Positions 47,001-62,000 of a stretch of 64,000 nucleotides of DNA are shown piece after piece. Position 1 is the stretch's first letter; each line of letters opens with the position of its first letter. A model generated the notes under the pieces. It did not search any database and was not told the DNA's origin. It worked only from the letters and a program-made list of their open reading frames with translations. The translations under genes were made by a program, and so were the position numbers. The DNA is from Nectonema munidae (Eukaryota > Nematomorpha > Nectonematoida > Nectonematidae): assembly GCA_030549495.1 (NCBI GenBank), contig JAUIRK010001035.1:620001-684000 (forward strand), read 5' to 3'.

Positions 47001-50000
47001 ATCATCAAAAAAATTAACAAATCAAGAAAAGTCCATCTTACAATACGGCCTAAAATTTGTCCCAACAAACAATAAAGTAAACGATTTGGATATAATTAGC
47101 AAAAGTGAACACACAATTAGTGATTGAAAATGGTAGAAATAAAATAAGATATTGAGTAAGTCAAGTCTTGAATAAGAAAGTTTAAACCAAGCTAACATTT
47201 TCTAATTGGTGTCCGTTAAATCTGCTTTCTTTCAATTTAAGTAAATGTGTGTATATGATTTTTTCTAAGAAAACAATTAAAGAAAATTTTAGTTTAGTTC
47301 TTAATGATAAATCAATTAACTAGAATAAATCTTTTTAATTACTTAGGCCTCACTTTCAATGAAAATTTGTCTTGGTTCAGACACATCTCATCTGTACATA
47401 TTAAAGTCTCTCGTCTTCTTGGTACTTTTCGCAAAATAGAAATGTATTTAACATTTCAATGTAAAAAATTACTTTATAATGCTTTTATTTTTCCTCACTT
47501 CTTGTATTGCAATTTAATTTAGGGATCATCTTGCTTATCAATGATACTTAAATTATATTCTTGTCAAAAAAAATTTCATGTTCATTAATCTTTCTCGTAG
47601 TTTTAATGATTCTTTTTCTTGTATCAACATTTATAATATTAACAAACTATCTCATTTTAATTTTATTATAAATCCTGTATTAAATGTGGATTTTTCAACC
47701 ACTTTTTCATTCGAAATGACTCAATACATCTATACCTCACACTCTCCAGCCATCTTCTTCACATTCCTCAAATAGCCAAAAAGTCTCTCTTTCGTTCAAT
47801 TCTCCTAAGAACGTTCTCTCTTGTCAATTCCTCCATTCCTAATCTTGATTTCAGAAACCCTAGAAACTTTAAAGAATCCGTTAAAGCTCTTTTATATTTT
47901 CAATATTTTTCTCATGACTCCTTATAAATATAAATATATATCTCATACTTTTAATTTATATTATATATCATTTAAAGTTAATGTTTATTAGTTTTTTTTT
48001 CGTTCTTGTACATTATTATGTTTTTTTTCATGTCTATCCATCTGGGTATGAAGAAATCACGATGAGGCAACGAAGCTTCCTTTTTCACTCCCAATGGCAG
48101 GCCACAAAAGATTTCATTTTGATTTATTTCATCTGATATTATGTTTTTTTTCTTTAATAAATTTCTTCGTCTTCTTCAAAAAGCAAGCCAAAATAAAATA
48201 AAATCTGAGCAAATCTCAATGGAAAACTCGCAATACCTTTAAAAAAATAACAGTATACACATTAGTATAGCTGACAGAGGTAACTGTTTTGTAGTATTAG
48301 ACAAAGAATTTTATTTTTAAAAATCTAAAGATCTTCTTTCAGATCCATTCTATTACAAGATTATTAACTGAAAGCATGGCCCACTAAAAAAGCCTAAACA
48401 GAATTGAACAAATTTCTCTATGAAGCCAAAGACTTGATATCTTTCAAACTGTGAAAAAATTTAAGAAGTAATATCAATACCTATCCTTCTTTTATGGACT
48501 ACCAAAAATACATAAACAAAATATACCTTTACGTCCAATCATTAGTTCACTCTCATCTCCATTTTATCAAGTTTCCAATCTGCTGGCAAAAACGTTAGAG
48601 AAATATGTGAATGACAACAACCTTTCAGTATCAAATTCTGTTGATTTTGTTAAGAGAATGTCAAATACCCTTCTAAACGAAGATGATGTGATGATAAGTT
48701 ATGATGTTTTATCTTTATTTACTTCGATTTCGAAAAGATTCGAGGAAAAACTTTTACATATATGACACGACGACAGCCGTAATCCTTTTTAAGTACTAAC
48801 AATATCTTAAGATTTTAATAATTTTGTCAATACTACAAATTCACGGCGTACCGATGGGAAACCCTTTGAGACCTATGATAGCTAATTTAACGATGCAATA
48901 TTTAGAAAATAAGATAAAAAATACGGGTTTCTACTTTCCAAAAAAATCATTAGTTAGGAAAAACAATAATAAAATGAAATTTATAATTTATTACAACCTA
49001 ACATATACATATAAATATACGGATTTCTTATCGAATCATGAGTACAACAATAAAATATCGGTAGGAATTGCATTATACAGAAGGGACTATAATTTAATCA
49101 CAGATGAGACTGATCAAAACATTGAACTTGATAATATATATACTCAGTTTTAAAATATAATAATAAAGCAATATGAAAATCTCAAAAGATTGCTCTGGAT
49201 TCAATTTTTAAAGATTATTCAGAAGCAAATTTCTTAAATGCTTTTTATAACACTTTTATTCGATAGTATCATCTTATAATAAGGTATTTATACTTTACAG
49301 GACAGCTACAGACAATGATAGCAACTTTTTGAAAGATTTCATTCAAATTGGAGCGGAAATAGTTATGTTGCCAATTCAGCCAGCTTCTGAAAATATTGAA
49401 TGAGACAAAATAATTTTTTAGTACTCTTACAGCTGAAGATGATGATTTCAATAAAAACTTCCATTATGTTTGCATGGAAAATACTTTAAATATGTTTACA
49501 GTGAACTCCAATCATATTCATTCCAAAAGAGGTGTGCTGCTCATACCTTGAATTTAGTGGCTAGAAAGGATACTGATGCTGAATTCAAGAATTTATTGTT
49601 CAAATTTTTTTATAGATTATTAGCAGGGCGAGGAAAAATTGACCCAAAAAATTGGAAAAAATTGTCTTTTACTCAGAGAAAAAATCGACTTTATTGACCT
49701 TTTAAATTTTCATTGAATTGAACAACTATGAACACTTTATAGAAAGTATTGAAAATTATTTCAAAGAATCCATGACTTTGTAATACAACAACATATAATT
49801 AATGACATTTTCTGATTTAAAACTCGATAATTTTCTAGCAGTTTTTTCAGTTTAGAAAAAGATCTTTCCACTTCTAAAGTTAAAACTTGACAATTTTGTA
49901 ATTTGGGATAAGTACTGGTAGAGATTTTAGAGTTTTCCATATTCATGATTTTATTGATTTCATTTTATTTGAATCTATTTTCAAGATAACTTTTAACGCC

Positions 50001-53000
50001 ACATTCGTCTTAAATGAAAGAATGTTGAAGAAACATGTAAAGGCATCTTCGACTGAAAAAGTCTCATGTTGACTTTTTCCAACTAAATCAATGAATCGTG
50101 AATATTTTCTAATTATTGTTAGCAAGTTTTGACACAGATTTTCTTTTTTAACAATTCTTGATATTTGGTAATAAAATTCCATCATCTTCATCATTAATTT
50201 CTTCACTGCTGGAAGATTTTAATGAAAATATTTTGCTGCTTGCACCCAATTTGTCAATTTCGTTACAAATGGAACTGAAGTGTTGCTGATAGGTTTGAAA
50301 AGAGAACGTCTATCTCTATTGCTAATTTTGAATGATTTAATCCTGGTAATCTACAATTTTGCAGTATAACTTAACTTTTAAGGTAAACTTGTGTAAAAGA
50401 TGTGAAAAACATGCAATGATAAAAAAGTTTGGGAATAAAATTCCATAATTTCTGCAGCGGATATATCTTATGTAACCGCGTTTGTCAACAAAAAAAATTT
50501 GTCTTACAAAAAACTTCTTCATGTTTAACCTCAATCAGGCAAACTTTACAGTTAAACCTTTTATTAGATGAAAAAAGCCCAACTATTGTGGAAGTGTTGA
50601 TATAAAGAAGAAATCTTGTATGTATCGCTTATAACAATTTTAGGCACATTGAATCAAAAAGTGTTAAATATAAAAATTTACTTTATTGACCTAAACTCGA
50701 AAAATTGACTTTGATTGACTTAAAAATTTGAAATTAGTTCAAAAATTTTTAGACTAAACAAGTAAAGATCTTCTTCAAAGAGTTTTTGCTAAACGGAAAT
50801 AAAAGTTGACTTTATTGACTTTTACTCGCCCTGATTATTAGCTATGGCAAAAGCACGTGCCCTTTGGACTCAGCAAAAAAACTAGGGCGACGTCAAGTTA
50901 TTCCCAACACAACCAGATTCAACTCACTATATGATTCAATAGAAATTCATAATGCTATTTTACTAATTAAAAGGCCGGCTCTTCACAGAGTTATGATCCA
51001 ATTCAAAATCAATAATTTTAACCACCAAGATGTTATTGAAATAACAATAACCTTCTTTATTCAGAAATTTTAACTTTTTAATTAAATTCTGTTAAACCTT
51101 CCAAATAAAAAAATAAAATAAATAAAAAAAAATTTTTGTGAAAATTTTGCTCAATTTTTTTAAGATGAAGCGTGTCAGTTAGCTGTGGCTTTTCATCCCA
51201 AGTTTTTTCTTATATGGTTGGAAAACTTTGACAAAAGTAAAATTATAAGTATAAAAAAGATGGAAATTTTGGTTGAAGAAGCATCAAAGAAACAGTTTTA
51301 TAGCAATACGGGATTTTCTAGTGAAGAGAGCACAAAAGAGGAAGATGATTTTTTTCAAGAAGCAAAAAATTTTAGTCAGAAGTTAATTAAAGATAAAGCT
51401 AAAAATTTAGTTAACACTTGGTTACAAACCAAATCTAAAGACTTGATGACAGATGCTGTTTTTCTGAGTGAAAAGGTTTTAATTGACTTGGTCACGAAAA
51501 CTAGAGCATCCCTCTCTGATGCCAACTTTGAGAAACTTCTTTTCTAAAAGTTTTTGTCAGCCGGTTCTGTTACAAAAAAGTCAAATTTGTCAGCAAATAA
51601 ACTGATCAATTTTGGTTATTTCCCAATCAACAAAATTCCATGAGACGGTTCTAACGAACCGGTGCGAACCGGCTGAATCCCACTACTGCCCTAACGGCTA
51701 AAAGTGCTCTGATACACACAACCAACCAACCTTTCAAAATATTCAGAACAACCCATTAAAAAGGAAATAAAGTTTCAAAGTTCGCTTTTCAAACTGAAAA
51801 AGAAAAAAGTATTTTTAATCAATTTTATTCCTACTCGTGTTCTAAATATTGATGGTCTTCTACCATAAAACCCAGAAAATTTGTATTCATATTAGTCCAA
51901 TTGTTGATTTTAGGAGGGAGGCGGGTATTTTTTCAAGGTAAGGAGATCGTAGCGTGTTTTCATTGAGGAGGCAGATCCTAATAAACGCTTTGGATCGAGT
52001 TGACAAATTTTAAATACCAAAGCTAGGCATCTAAACAACATTATTCAAGCTGCAAATTCGTCGTGATTGGCACACAGAGTATATAAAATATATACTAATT
52101 CAGAATGCATGGGATTCGGATTTTCAGAATTAGTGATTCTTATTTTAACAAAAAAATCATACTTTTACTCGATTTCTCTCTCATTAACTTGACCCCAACT
52201 AAAATTTGTCAGACGTCAGTTTAATACTAAAAGTACAACAAAAAATTTATTGTTCATTAAAATGTGTAAGTTAATTTCCAGATGTACTGATTCTATTCGG
52301 TGTAGACAATTTTTTGAACATTTATTTTAAATGTATTGTTTTATACTGCCAAATCTGTTTGAGAGAAGTTTTAAAGGAACCATATTACAACAGATGGTCG
52401 CTTAATGAAGGTCAAAGGTTTTACTTTATTTATAGATATCTAAATAAAATAATTGTATATAATGGATATTTTATACCATTTTACTAAGGGTGGGATAAAC
52501 TTGACCCCACCCGAACCAGTTGTAAACCTATTGGATCTATTTCATCAAATTAGGCCCAAAGCTTAAGACACACAGTGCACGCAATGAAGGATTACTATTT
52601 GAAGCCTTTTCTGTATTATAAGAGGTAATTATAAAAAAATTTATTATAATAGTTTGTTAAAACTATTTAAAGTATTTTGCTAATAAAAAAAGTAGAAAAT
52701 CTTTTCCTAATCTCGTGTACAATAAGCAGTATGTATGTAGGTAGATACCTTTCTTTAAAAAATATGAGTTTCATATTGTGTACCAAACTTTTGGTGCATT
52801 TAGCGCGTTTTTTAAATATTTTATTTCTGGTTAAAGACGAGCATACTGCAAGAAATACAAACATACATAAATATTTTTTCATTCACCACAAAATATTTCG
52901 TGATAGAAAAAGTAGATACACAGCATAAATCTTAGGCATAGGGAAAGCATATTCTTTTTTAATATACGTTTCTGAGTGTAGGGTTGTGGTTGGTGTTGTG

Positions 53001-56000
53001 TTTGTGAATTCGAGTGCGACTCCACCCACATCCCTGATATTTTTTAACTTATTTCTTTCATTAAAAAATTCAGTTGACTGTTTCTAGTCCAGCATCGTTT
53101 AAATCTGGAAGATGCGGGATTAGCCATTAATTGAATACTATTTCTACTCCAGCATCGTTGAAATCTGGAAGATGCGGGATTAGATATTAATTAAAGTTTC
53201 ATCTTAATATTAAATATCCCTTAAATCAGTACTAGTTAGTTAATATGAAAAGCAACTACAGTGTAGATCCTTTATAACACGGTGCATTATAACGTGGCAA
53301 GATCTTGGCTCCCGGTTTTTAACATAGTCTAAAACTTAAACTTAACAATGCGCAAAAGATTCAATAATCTTGACATTTTTTTAATTTTTCATAAAGTTAT
53401 TTCAATTTGTGTAAAATTAAACGTAGAATAAAATTAAACAAGGTAAAAAGCACATTTGGATCTATACTGTAGCAACTAAATTTAGGTAAAATTTTAATGA
53501 AATACAAGTAGAATAATAGGCGCAGGTACACTATAAATTGATTCCGTTGATTTATACAAGAAGGATCCTCACCACCACTTCCAAAGGGGCAATCAAATGT
53601 GTTGAGGTTGAGAGTAGAGAGTCCACCTCGTTGTGTTTTTTACTCTCCCCGGGGTACGAGGACCCCGGAAATTCTTAAATTTTCCCCGGGGTATCCCCGA
53701 GGTAAAAATTGCAGTTTATATATTTATTATTTGTTTTTTTAGACATCAATTTATGTTTTTTTTTGTATAAATAACTACTTTAAATTCTATCAGTTCAACT
53801 TAGTCATTTAATATCAAAAAACAAGTGTTTTAAAGGTGTTAACCTATTCATATTGAAAAGATAATTATAAAACATTTGCACCAACCTATAAGTAAAGTTT
53901 TGACGGAAATTGCATATGAATCTCACAGCTAATAAAAATACATGCATCCCACTAACGCATTAAACTAAATGGCTACATTAGCAAAACTTTATTTTTTATT
54001 TATTAAAAAGATATTTAGAAAAAAATTTGCAAAAACTTTTTGTTAAAAGTTTCATATAAGAAAAGGCATGCATTCTGCTGTCGTTTAACAGCATTAGATA
54101 GTTACATTAGCAAAACTTAATTTCATTTTTATAAAAGTATTTCATAAAAAGTAAAGCAGAAAGTGTCTTGTCATTTAATCTGTTTCTTATTTTTGTCTTG
54201 AAACATCCCAATGAAGAAAAAACTCTTTCTGGCAGAGAAGATGTTGGCTTTATTGTTTTCAGGGCGTTGTAAACACGTTCCAGTTTCTCCGGTCTTTTTT
54301 TTATTCTTTGAAGAGAAAAAATTCTTTTTTGATAGAATTTAATAGTGTTTCATCACCTTGTTCAAAACATTGTTCATTTTTATGTTTTTCCATAATTTCA
54401 TTAAGTTCCTCTTCTAACGAAACAGTATTATTTTTCTCTAATATTTCTACATTACTTTCATAGTTTTTTTTTCTTCATATTTTTCTCCCCCATACAATCT
54501 TTCAAACAAAGCTACACTTGTTTTTATTAGTTCATTTTCTTCTATTTTTTCACCATATTCATCATTTTTTTCTTTCAAAAAAGTTGGCGAATGAAGAAAA
54601 CTAGATAACTGTAGTATTTTTCTGTTTCTATTATTCATTAAGCGAAAATAAACAGCTTCTCTAATTTTCAAACTGAAAAAGTTGTCCATATCTTTCAATT
54701 TATCTAAAGCAAAAAACAAAAATTTTGTTCAAATCGATTATAGTAGTAGATTCCTTGCATAGATACTGTGAGACAGTTTTGATAGGATCTAAAGTAGTTA
54801 CCAAACTTTCTATAATAATACATTCACTATTACTCAAAAATATACCTTGATCGTTTTCTAAAAGAACAATTTTCACTTCTTTTTGAATATTCAAAAATCT
54901 TTCTAGCATAGCAAGAAGAGAATTCCACCTTGTTTTTATATCTATAAAAAGTTTTTTTTCTTTGCAGTGATTTTTAGCAACAAGCTCCATTAATCTATCA
55001 TTTTTAACTGGTGATCTACGAAAATAATTCACCATTTTTCTTACCTTATTGATAGCATCTTGTACTTCTTTATTAGTAAACTGTTCAACAAGTTCAAAGT
55101 CTGAGCTATCACTACTTGATTCATCAGAAGTAAAAGATGTGCAACAACTTTCTTTGCAATATAGGACATCGCAAATAGCTAAATGTAAAGCATGAGCATA
55201 GCATATAACATGCTCAATTTCAGATAGTTTGCCAAGTTTAAGCATCAAAGAACAGCCATCTGTAATCATTGAAACAAAATCTTTTTTTAAATTGAGAGAA
55301 AATTCTTGCAAAATTTTTGTAATTTGGAAAAGTAATAGTTGAGCGTTAGTGCTTTCGTAAATCCTGAAAACACCTAAACAGCAAAAGGAAGTATCAAACT
55401 GAACATTAAGATTTAAATATCTTCGATTACCACATCCTGTTGCCTCATCCAAACTAAGTGAAAAACGCTTTCCGTCGTTTTTCATTTTCTGGAAATTGCT
55501 TTTCATGCCTCGCTTAGTTTGCTCGTAAAAATCAAGAAACAACTTTTTCATTTGTGTCTTACTCTTCGGCAAAGAATATGCTTGAGATTCGAAAGCTTTT
55601 CTCAACGTTTCACTTCTGGATAGCTGGGAAAACGTTAGACCATCCTTGGCAACTAATTTTGAAATAATAGAACCTAAAGACTCTTTCTTAGTTTTTAGAA
55701 TAAATGTTTCTATGGATTGTGTTTTCTTACTTGTTCCAACATTTTCTAAATTTTCATTGGCTCTTTTTACTTGTATATCATGCTTGTTTTTCAAATGATC
55801 GAGCATTCCTTTAGTACTTGATCCTGAAACTTTAATTTTTTCTGAACAGTGTTTGCATTTGGCTTTTTCATCCATTTTTCTGAACAAATAATGCGCCCAA
55901 ACTAAAGATTTTCTTTCAGTACTAATATCTTTGAAATTATTTGAATCCATAATAAAGAATCAAATTATAATTTCTAAAAAAAAGTATATTAGAATTAAAA

Positions 56001-59000
56001 AAAATATAAATCAATATTCGTTTCTAATATTTTTAATTTTTTTCCTTACTTATATATAAAGAAGTTATTATACAAAGATATGAAAATAACTAGATTAAAG
56101 CAAAAACAATTGATTTGAAAACTAAGACAAAAAAATCTGATAAAATAAATAATAATAAAATAAAATGAATAGTTTGACTTATGAAAAAACATAAAACGCT
56201 GAAAAGTTTGATGATAATGAACAACAACAGTTTATGAAAATAATGAATTTTTTTTTGATTGAACATTTTATTAATTTTCTAACAATAATTTGACTGTATC
56301 AATGTAAAAAAACCTCGGGGTGAAACAAAATTTTACCCCGGTTTACGGGGCAACTTTTTCTCAAGTTTCACCCCGGGGCAACGGGGAGGGGGTCCTCGGG
56401 GTGGATTCTCTAGTTGAGAGCTGTCTCGATTCCGGTTTAAAAAACAGTTAAAATTGTGGTGCAAAATTTGAAATTATTCTAGTTAAAGTTAATGCAAGAC
56501 TAGTGATGAATCGATTTTACTTTACAAGCTAAAAATTTAACTCAACTTTAGAAAAAAGAAGTAAGATTCAAATTTTTGAACGTTTCGGACTTTATCAACA
56601 ATCTAAATTATGAGAAGTACAGATAAGTGGAATTTTGAAGAGAATGAAATTGGGTAGCTTAGATAATAGGACAAGGTTTGGAGGGAAGTGTCAGGAAAGT
56701 TAAATGTAGGAATTGAGTGTGTAGGTATGTGGATGGTTTATTTAAAAATAGGTTACATAGGGAAAGTTTATGGTGAAACATTTTGGTGGCCGTTAGAAAG
56801 AGTATCCCTCTTTTCACGTTGAGTGACTCCTTTATATGAATGAACAAATGTTGAAATAAGACATACTAGTGATGGGTTTTGCTCTAAATCGCACACATTC
56901 TAAAGGAATACAATGGTTGGAGCAGAACATTTGCGGATCTTTGAAAGTAATTCAGTTTCATTTATAGACTAAAGAACTTACCACTTACGGAATTTAATGG
57001 CAATATTGTAGGAAGCTATTGCTTGCTCATGTTCATCTATGCACGCAAAAGAGTGCGCCAATGCAAGCCAAGATGGAGCGAATGTAGATTGGGAGATTGT
57101 AATACTTTTCTTGAAAAACACTCGACAATCATCATAACGCCCTGCACACAAGTAGTAAACACCGACACAATACCAACTAATCTAAAGTAACAGTATCGCG
57201 ATGCAAACCATTATATATAAATATAGGTATACTTAAAAAATAGCAACTTAAAAAAACGAGTACTTGATTTACTGAACCTTTTGGATTTTGAAAACGAAAA
57301 AAATATTTACTTAACTTTGTTTTGCCAACAAAACTTTAGTATTATTCATTGGTTAAGTGTAGATGTTAATGACAGACGCGGATACTAACCACTATACTAC
57401 CAAGGCCAACAAAAAGCCAGCAGTATCTTATGGTGGATTTTTGCGGGTTGGCTGAAATTACACTGGTTTATCGCTGCTGCTGCGAAGGTGTAACAAAATT
57501 CTACACTTTTCCCTAAGATTATTATTTGCTTTTATGGAAATACTTTCTCAGTTTAAACAGAGCTTTGTTTTGAACTGATAGATTTATTCATATAGAGATA
57601 GTATAATCTAGGGGCTAACAACAAAAACAGATGTTAATGAAATGAGACGCCCCCATACACCCCCCCCCCCCCATTTCGTTAAAAAATTAAATACTTTTTT
57701 TCATTATAAGTATTAACGTATATCTTCGGAAACGTCAAGAAATAGGGCAGTCAACCCCTTATAATTTTTTAGCCACTATCTACCAAAACCATAAAAGTAT
57801 AACGATGTGAAACACCCCTCATAACTGTTAGTCACTATAATCCAATTTATACCCTCATTTATCTCTGTTTATGATTCGGTGGGAGACAACTTCGTTTACT
57901 TTTTATAAGAAAATTTGCTGTGTTTGATTTTGATACAAATAGCGGGTATTCTGTGTAAAAATTCTTTTCTTTCATAAGCTTACAACAATTAAATTTTAAA
58001 AATATATTTTTCAAAATGACATTCTTGAGGATAACAAAATCTCTAAGAACACTAATTTTTTTGTTGCATAAAAAGGTCGTATAATACTTCCCAAAACCTT
58101 TTCAAGGTTGAATTAATCCTCATCGGCCCAGCTGACTACGATTGTAGTTTCATCATTTTTAAACACAAAAATTTTTTAGAAATATTTTTTTCTGATCTGC
58201 AAACCCAAAAACTTTAAAAATTGTTTATTGATGTGTATATTAAATAAAAAAAAATCAAGAAAAAATCTCAGAGAATACCGATGAAAAGATCTTTTTATGA
58301 AAAGTGTGCAAAAATGTGTTAGTTAATGCTTTCACTCTAGCTAACTACGATTGTAGTTTCATCATTATTGAACTTCAAATATTAAAAAAAATTATAACTG
58401 ACCTCTAAGTCTCAAAATTTTAAAAAATTTCATTAATGTGTGTATTAAATAAAATTATTTTGCCAAAATCCTTAAAAATACCAATTAAAAGATTTTGATG
58501 TTAGGAAGGTGGAAAAATGCATTGGTATAAAACCTTCACTTGATTAGATAGAATATAGCGTATCTAGCTAATGACAATAATGAGGGATAAAGACTCAATT
58601 ACATCCGATGATCAGTGATCTATCATATATGAATGATTTTGTTCTCTTCTTGAAGAGTGGTTTACAAACTTAGTATTATCTCCCTATAAATAGCTCGGTG
58701 CCTCATTAAAAAAATCAACATAAAAACTACAGTAAGGCACAATGGTTGTAAAAAAAGCAATAGTATAAGTTATGGAAAAAATGGTGCAAGTGAGCAAAGT
58801 TCTAACAAGCGATGTGTTTTTTGTTAGAAAATGAAAATAATTATTCTCTTGAAAATTATGCATCAAAAAAATCTTTTACGTTCAAATGGGTTAATATTTC
58901 AACTGATTTCTTAAATTTTGAACCAAAAACGTGGGAAAACAATGAAAGTTATGGTTAGCAATAAAAAAATCCAAGGTTTGAAGTGTGTTAACAATTGTGC

Positions 59001-62000
59001 TGAAAGAAGTATAGCTCTTCTTGAAGAGTATAATTCTTCACTATCTAAAGATGAAGAACAAATGCAATCGTATCCTTTGCAAATTGTTGAACAGCATAGA
59101 AGCAAATATCTCAATTCAAATAAACCAACCCTTACAAATTAATATATGTTAATTAAAAGAATATTGCACTTTATATGTAAAGACAAAGGTACCCTTGTGT
59201 TTTGATCGAGTAGGCACAAATGCACTATTTGTATCGAACTTGAGTAATTGTCTCGAGAATGGATTCGAACCCGAGACCTTGAGATATCGAGCTCAGATTC
59301 TAACCAACCTTACTCATGTCCCAAAATTCAAATTTCAAAAGTTTTATTTTTTTTATATCAAGAGAGACCCTTTGTTAACACTAGAAAATAAACCTAACGT
59401 TTTTCACAAGCATTTTTTAGTTAGAAACAAATATTTTCAAGGCGCAATGTTTTCAGACATTAAATATTTTGAGCATTCAGGTAGGTTAAATTTAATAAAA
59501 TTTTGTGAATTTCACTTTTTTACGGCGATTGTCCAACCTCATTTTATAGAATTGCTGAGATAAAGTATGGAAACAAATAGCTCTAGATTCGTGGTGCTTA
59601 TTATTATAATACATGAAATGTTTAATGTTTTTTTTTAAGTAAAATTAAGTTTTGCATCTATTTTATAGCAATTTTTGTCTTTGTTAACTTTTATGTTGGC
59701 GTGGTAAACAACCCTATGGCCTTTCTAGGTACAAGCTTTCCTAACGGTAAATTTAAACTCTAGATAAAAAGCGTATGCTTTAAGCTATACAAAAACTCAC
59801 CGAAAGAGATAAGCAGATGATTGGTTTTCAGAAACCTGAGCCTTAAGCAAAATCGTATAATTATCTCATAAATGCATTTAGTGCAATTTTAATAAACTAA
59901 AAAATTACGGGGTTGTCTTGGTGAGACGAAACTAGAGAATGCGCTAAGAGATTTAGTTTGGAGATGCTCTTTAATTGATATAGACAAGAAATGTAGATGA
60001 GTATAGAGTCCTGATTGAAGGAATCCTTCTTTGATATCTTATCGCATAATTCAGCAGCTTTGTCAAAGTCTGAAATTCCATAAAGACTTGCAGCTTTACA
60101 ACACAGAGAAATGACAGAGTCTAGAAAAGAATCAAGTATTTATTGAAGGAATAGGGAGGAAAATGAAGATTTAGACATATTGTTAAAATATATTCTCTTA
60201 TAAACAAATTTAATTTAGCTAAGTATACTTTTGAATTTTTGTAGATCTGAGATTTTCTTATTTGCAAATTCATCTAGCCTAGAATTTTATTATTTGTTAG
60301 AAAGACGGTCGCCTCCTGATACCTATGTAACTATATTATTTAGTTTTCAAGTGTTATAAGAACTTTTAAGGGGCGAGCATATTAGCATTCGCCCAATATA
60401 CTACGAGGAAAGTATATCTAGATCTATATTGCCCTGACTTCGTACTCTTTTGTATTATGATGACGATATATAAAGTATAAACTGAATGTTTAGAACAAAG
60501 TCCCAGACCTTTCATACTAAAATGATATATATAAGAGATTACATATGTCTGCTAATTATTATCTTTATTAATAATAACCCTAAATTTGATAGATTTTATG
60601 TAAATTCAAGAGGCTGTTTATATTTTATGATGAAAATTTGCTCTTTGAGTATTAAACTTTGGTTTTTCTATGTACAATTACTTTATTGACGATGGTAGAA
60701 TATTTTTATCCAAATATTCAATTGGGAACACAGTGATCGAAAATGAATTTTATCTCTATGCATACAGAGAAAATAATGTAGATAACTTTAACAGAAAGTT
60801 AGTAAAGAGCGGGGTTAGCAATTTTCCTATCAAATTAGTTAAGGTAAAACTGATGTTTATATTTTGCCTGCTTACAAGGTCACTTTGAATTAAAAATAAT
60901 TATAATGAAATTTAATTCAAAAACAAGCTACAAACTAAATAAAAAATTACTAAATAACAAACTTTTCTACCAACAAACTAATTATATACTAAATTTTATA
61001 ATTAACAATATATCTAAAAATTTAGTGTAAAATGACATATGCTTTGTTTTTTTAACAGCAGATGGAAAAAAATCATACAAAAATACCTATTGTAATTTTT
61101 TGTATAATTTCATTAAAATATAAAATTTTACAATTACAAAAATTGTATTGTTATATTATTTACAATATTCAAAAAAAAAGATTAGTGTAAAATTTTTCAC
61201 TAGTTAAGCAGAAAGTGAATTTTAAAGGAGGTTGGTTGGGAGGGGCGGGATGTAAACAAATGGCCTGATTTTTATTATTAAGTCAATGCACTTTTCTTCT
61301 ATAAATGAGGTTTAAAAGTGCTCTTTTATTTATATTTTGTTATGGAACTTCTTTTTTCAGTTTATTAGCATGTAAAAGTTTTCCAATAAATGAAAAATGT
61401 TAGTAAAGGAATTTGGTGTTATTTGATCATAACCATAACATATAGAATTTTATAAATTTTTAGTTTAATTAATAAAATTTACGTTGAAAATTAATTCGAG
61501 TTTGGGGGGGGGGGGGGTTCATTTTTTAAAAAATTTATCTTATAAACTTTAATAACTTCAATGTTTTGTAATAAGAAGTAAAAAATATCGAATCTACATG
61601 ATTGTGTCTTAGGGGTTAAGAAGATTTGAACTATTTGACGAGACGAATTCGCATTGGACCAATTGAGATTAGACCAATCGTACCAACCCGATTTTGACTT
61701 AGAATACACTTAAATTTTGTTATTTCGATGTGCAATAAGTAGAACATTGGGTTCTGTCAAAGTTTTTACTTGCTTTACATCAAATATAAAGTTTAGTTGA
61801 ATATTCACTCACCTCGAAGTCAATTAGCTACCAGCGATAATTACAGTTCACTATTTATTTTTTTTGTAAATTAAGCTTAAATGTAAAAAAAAATACATTT
61901 TTTAAAAAAAATCGTTTCTACATTTTAATTTTTCTGGAAATTTTATAAAAAATTTTTAGAATGAAATATTATTTCGAATAGGAAACAATTTTTATATATT

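Noticed and set aside
59300-59560. An 85-codon plus-strand open stretch after SINE copy 2
   Set aside because: It starts inside the SINE and its sequence resembles no family; no splice signals support it.
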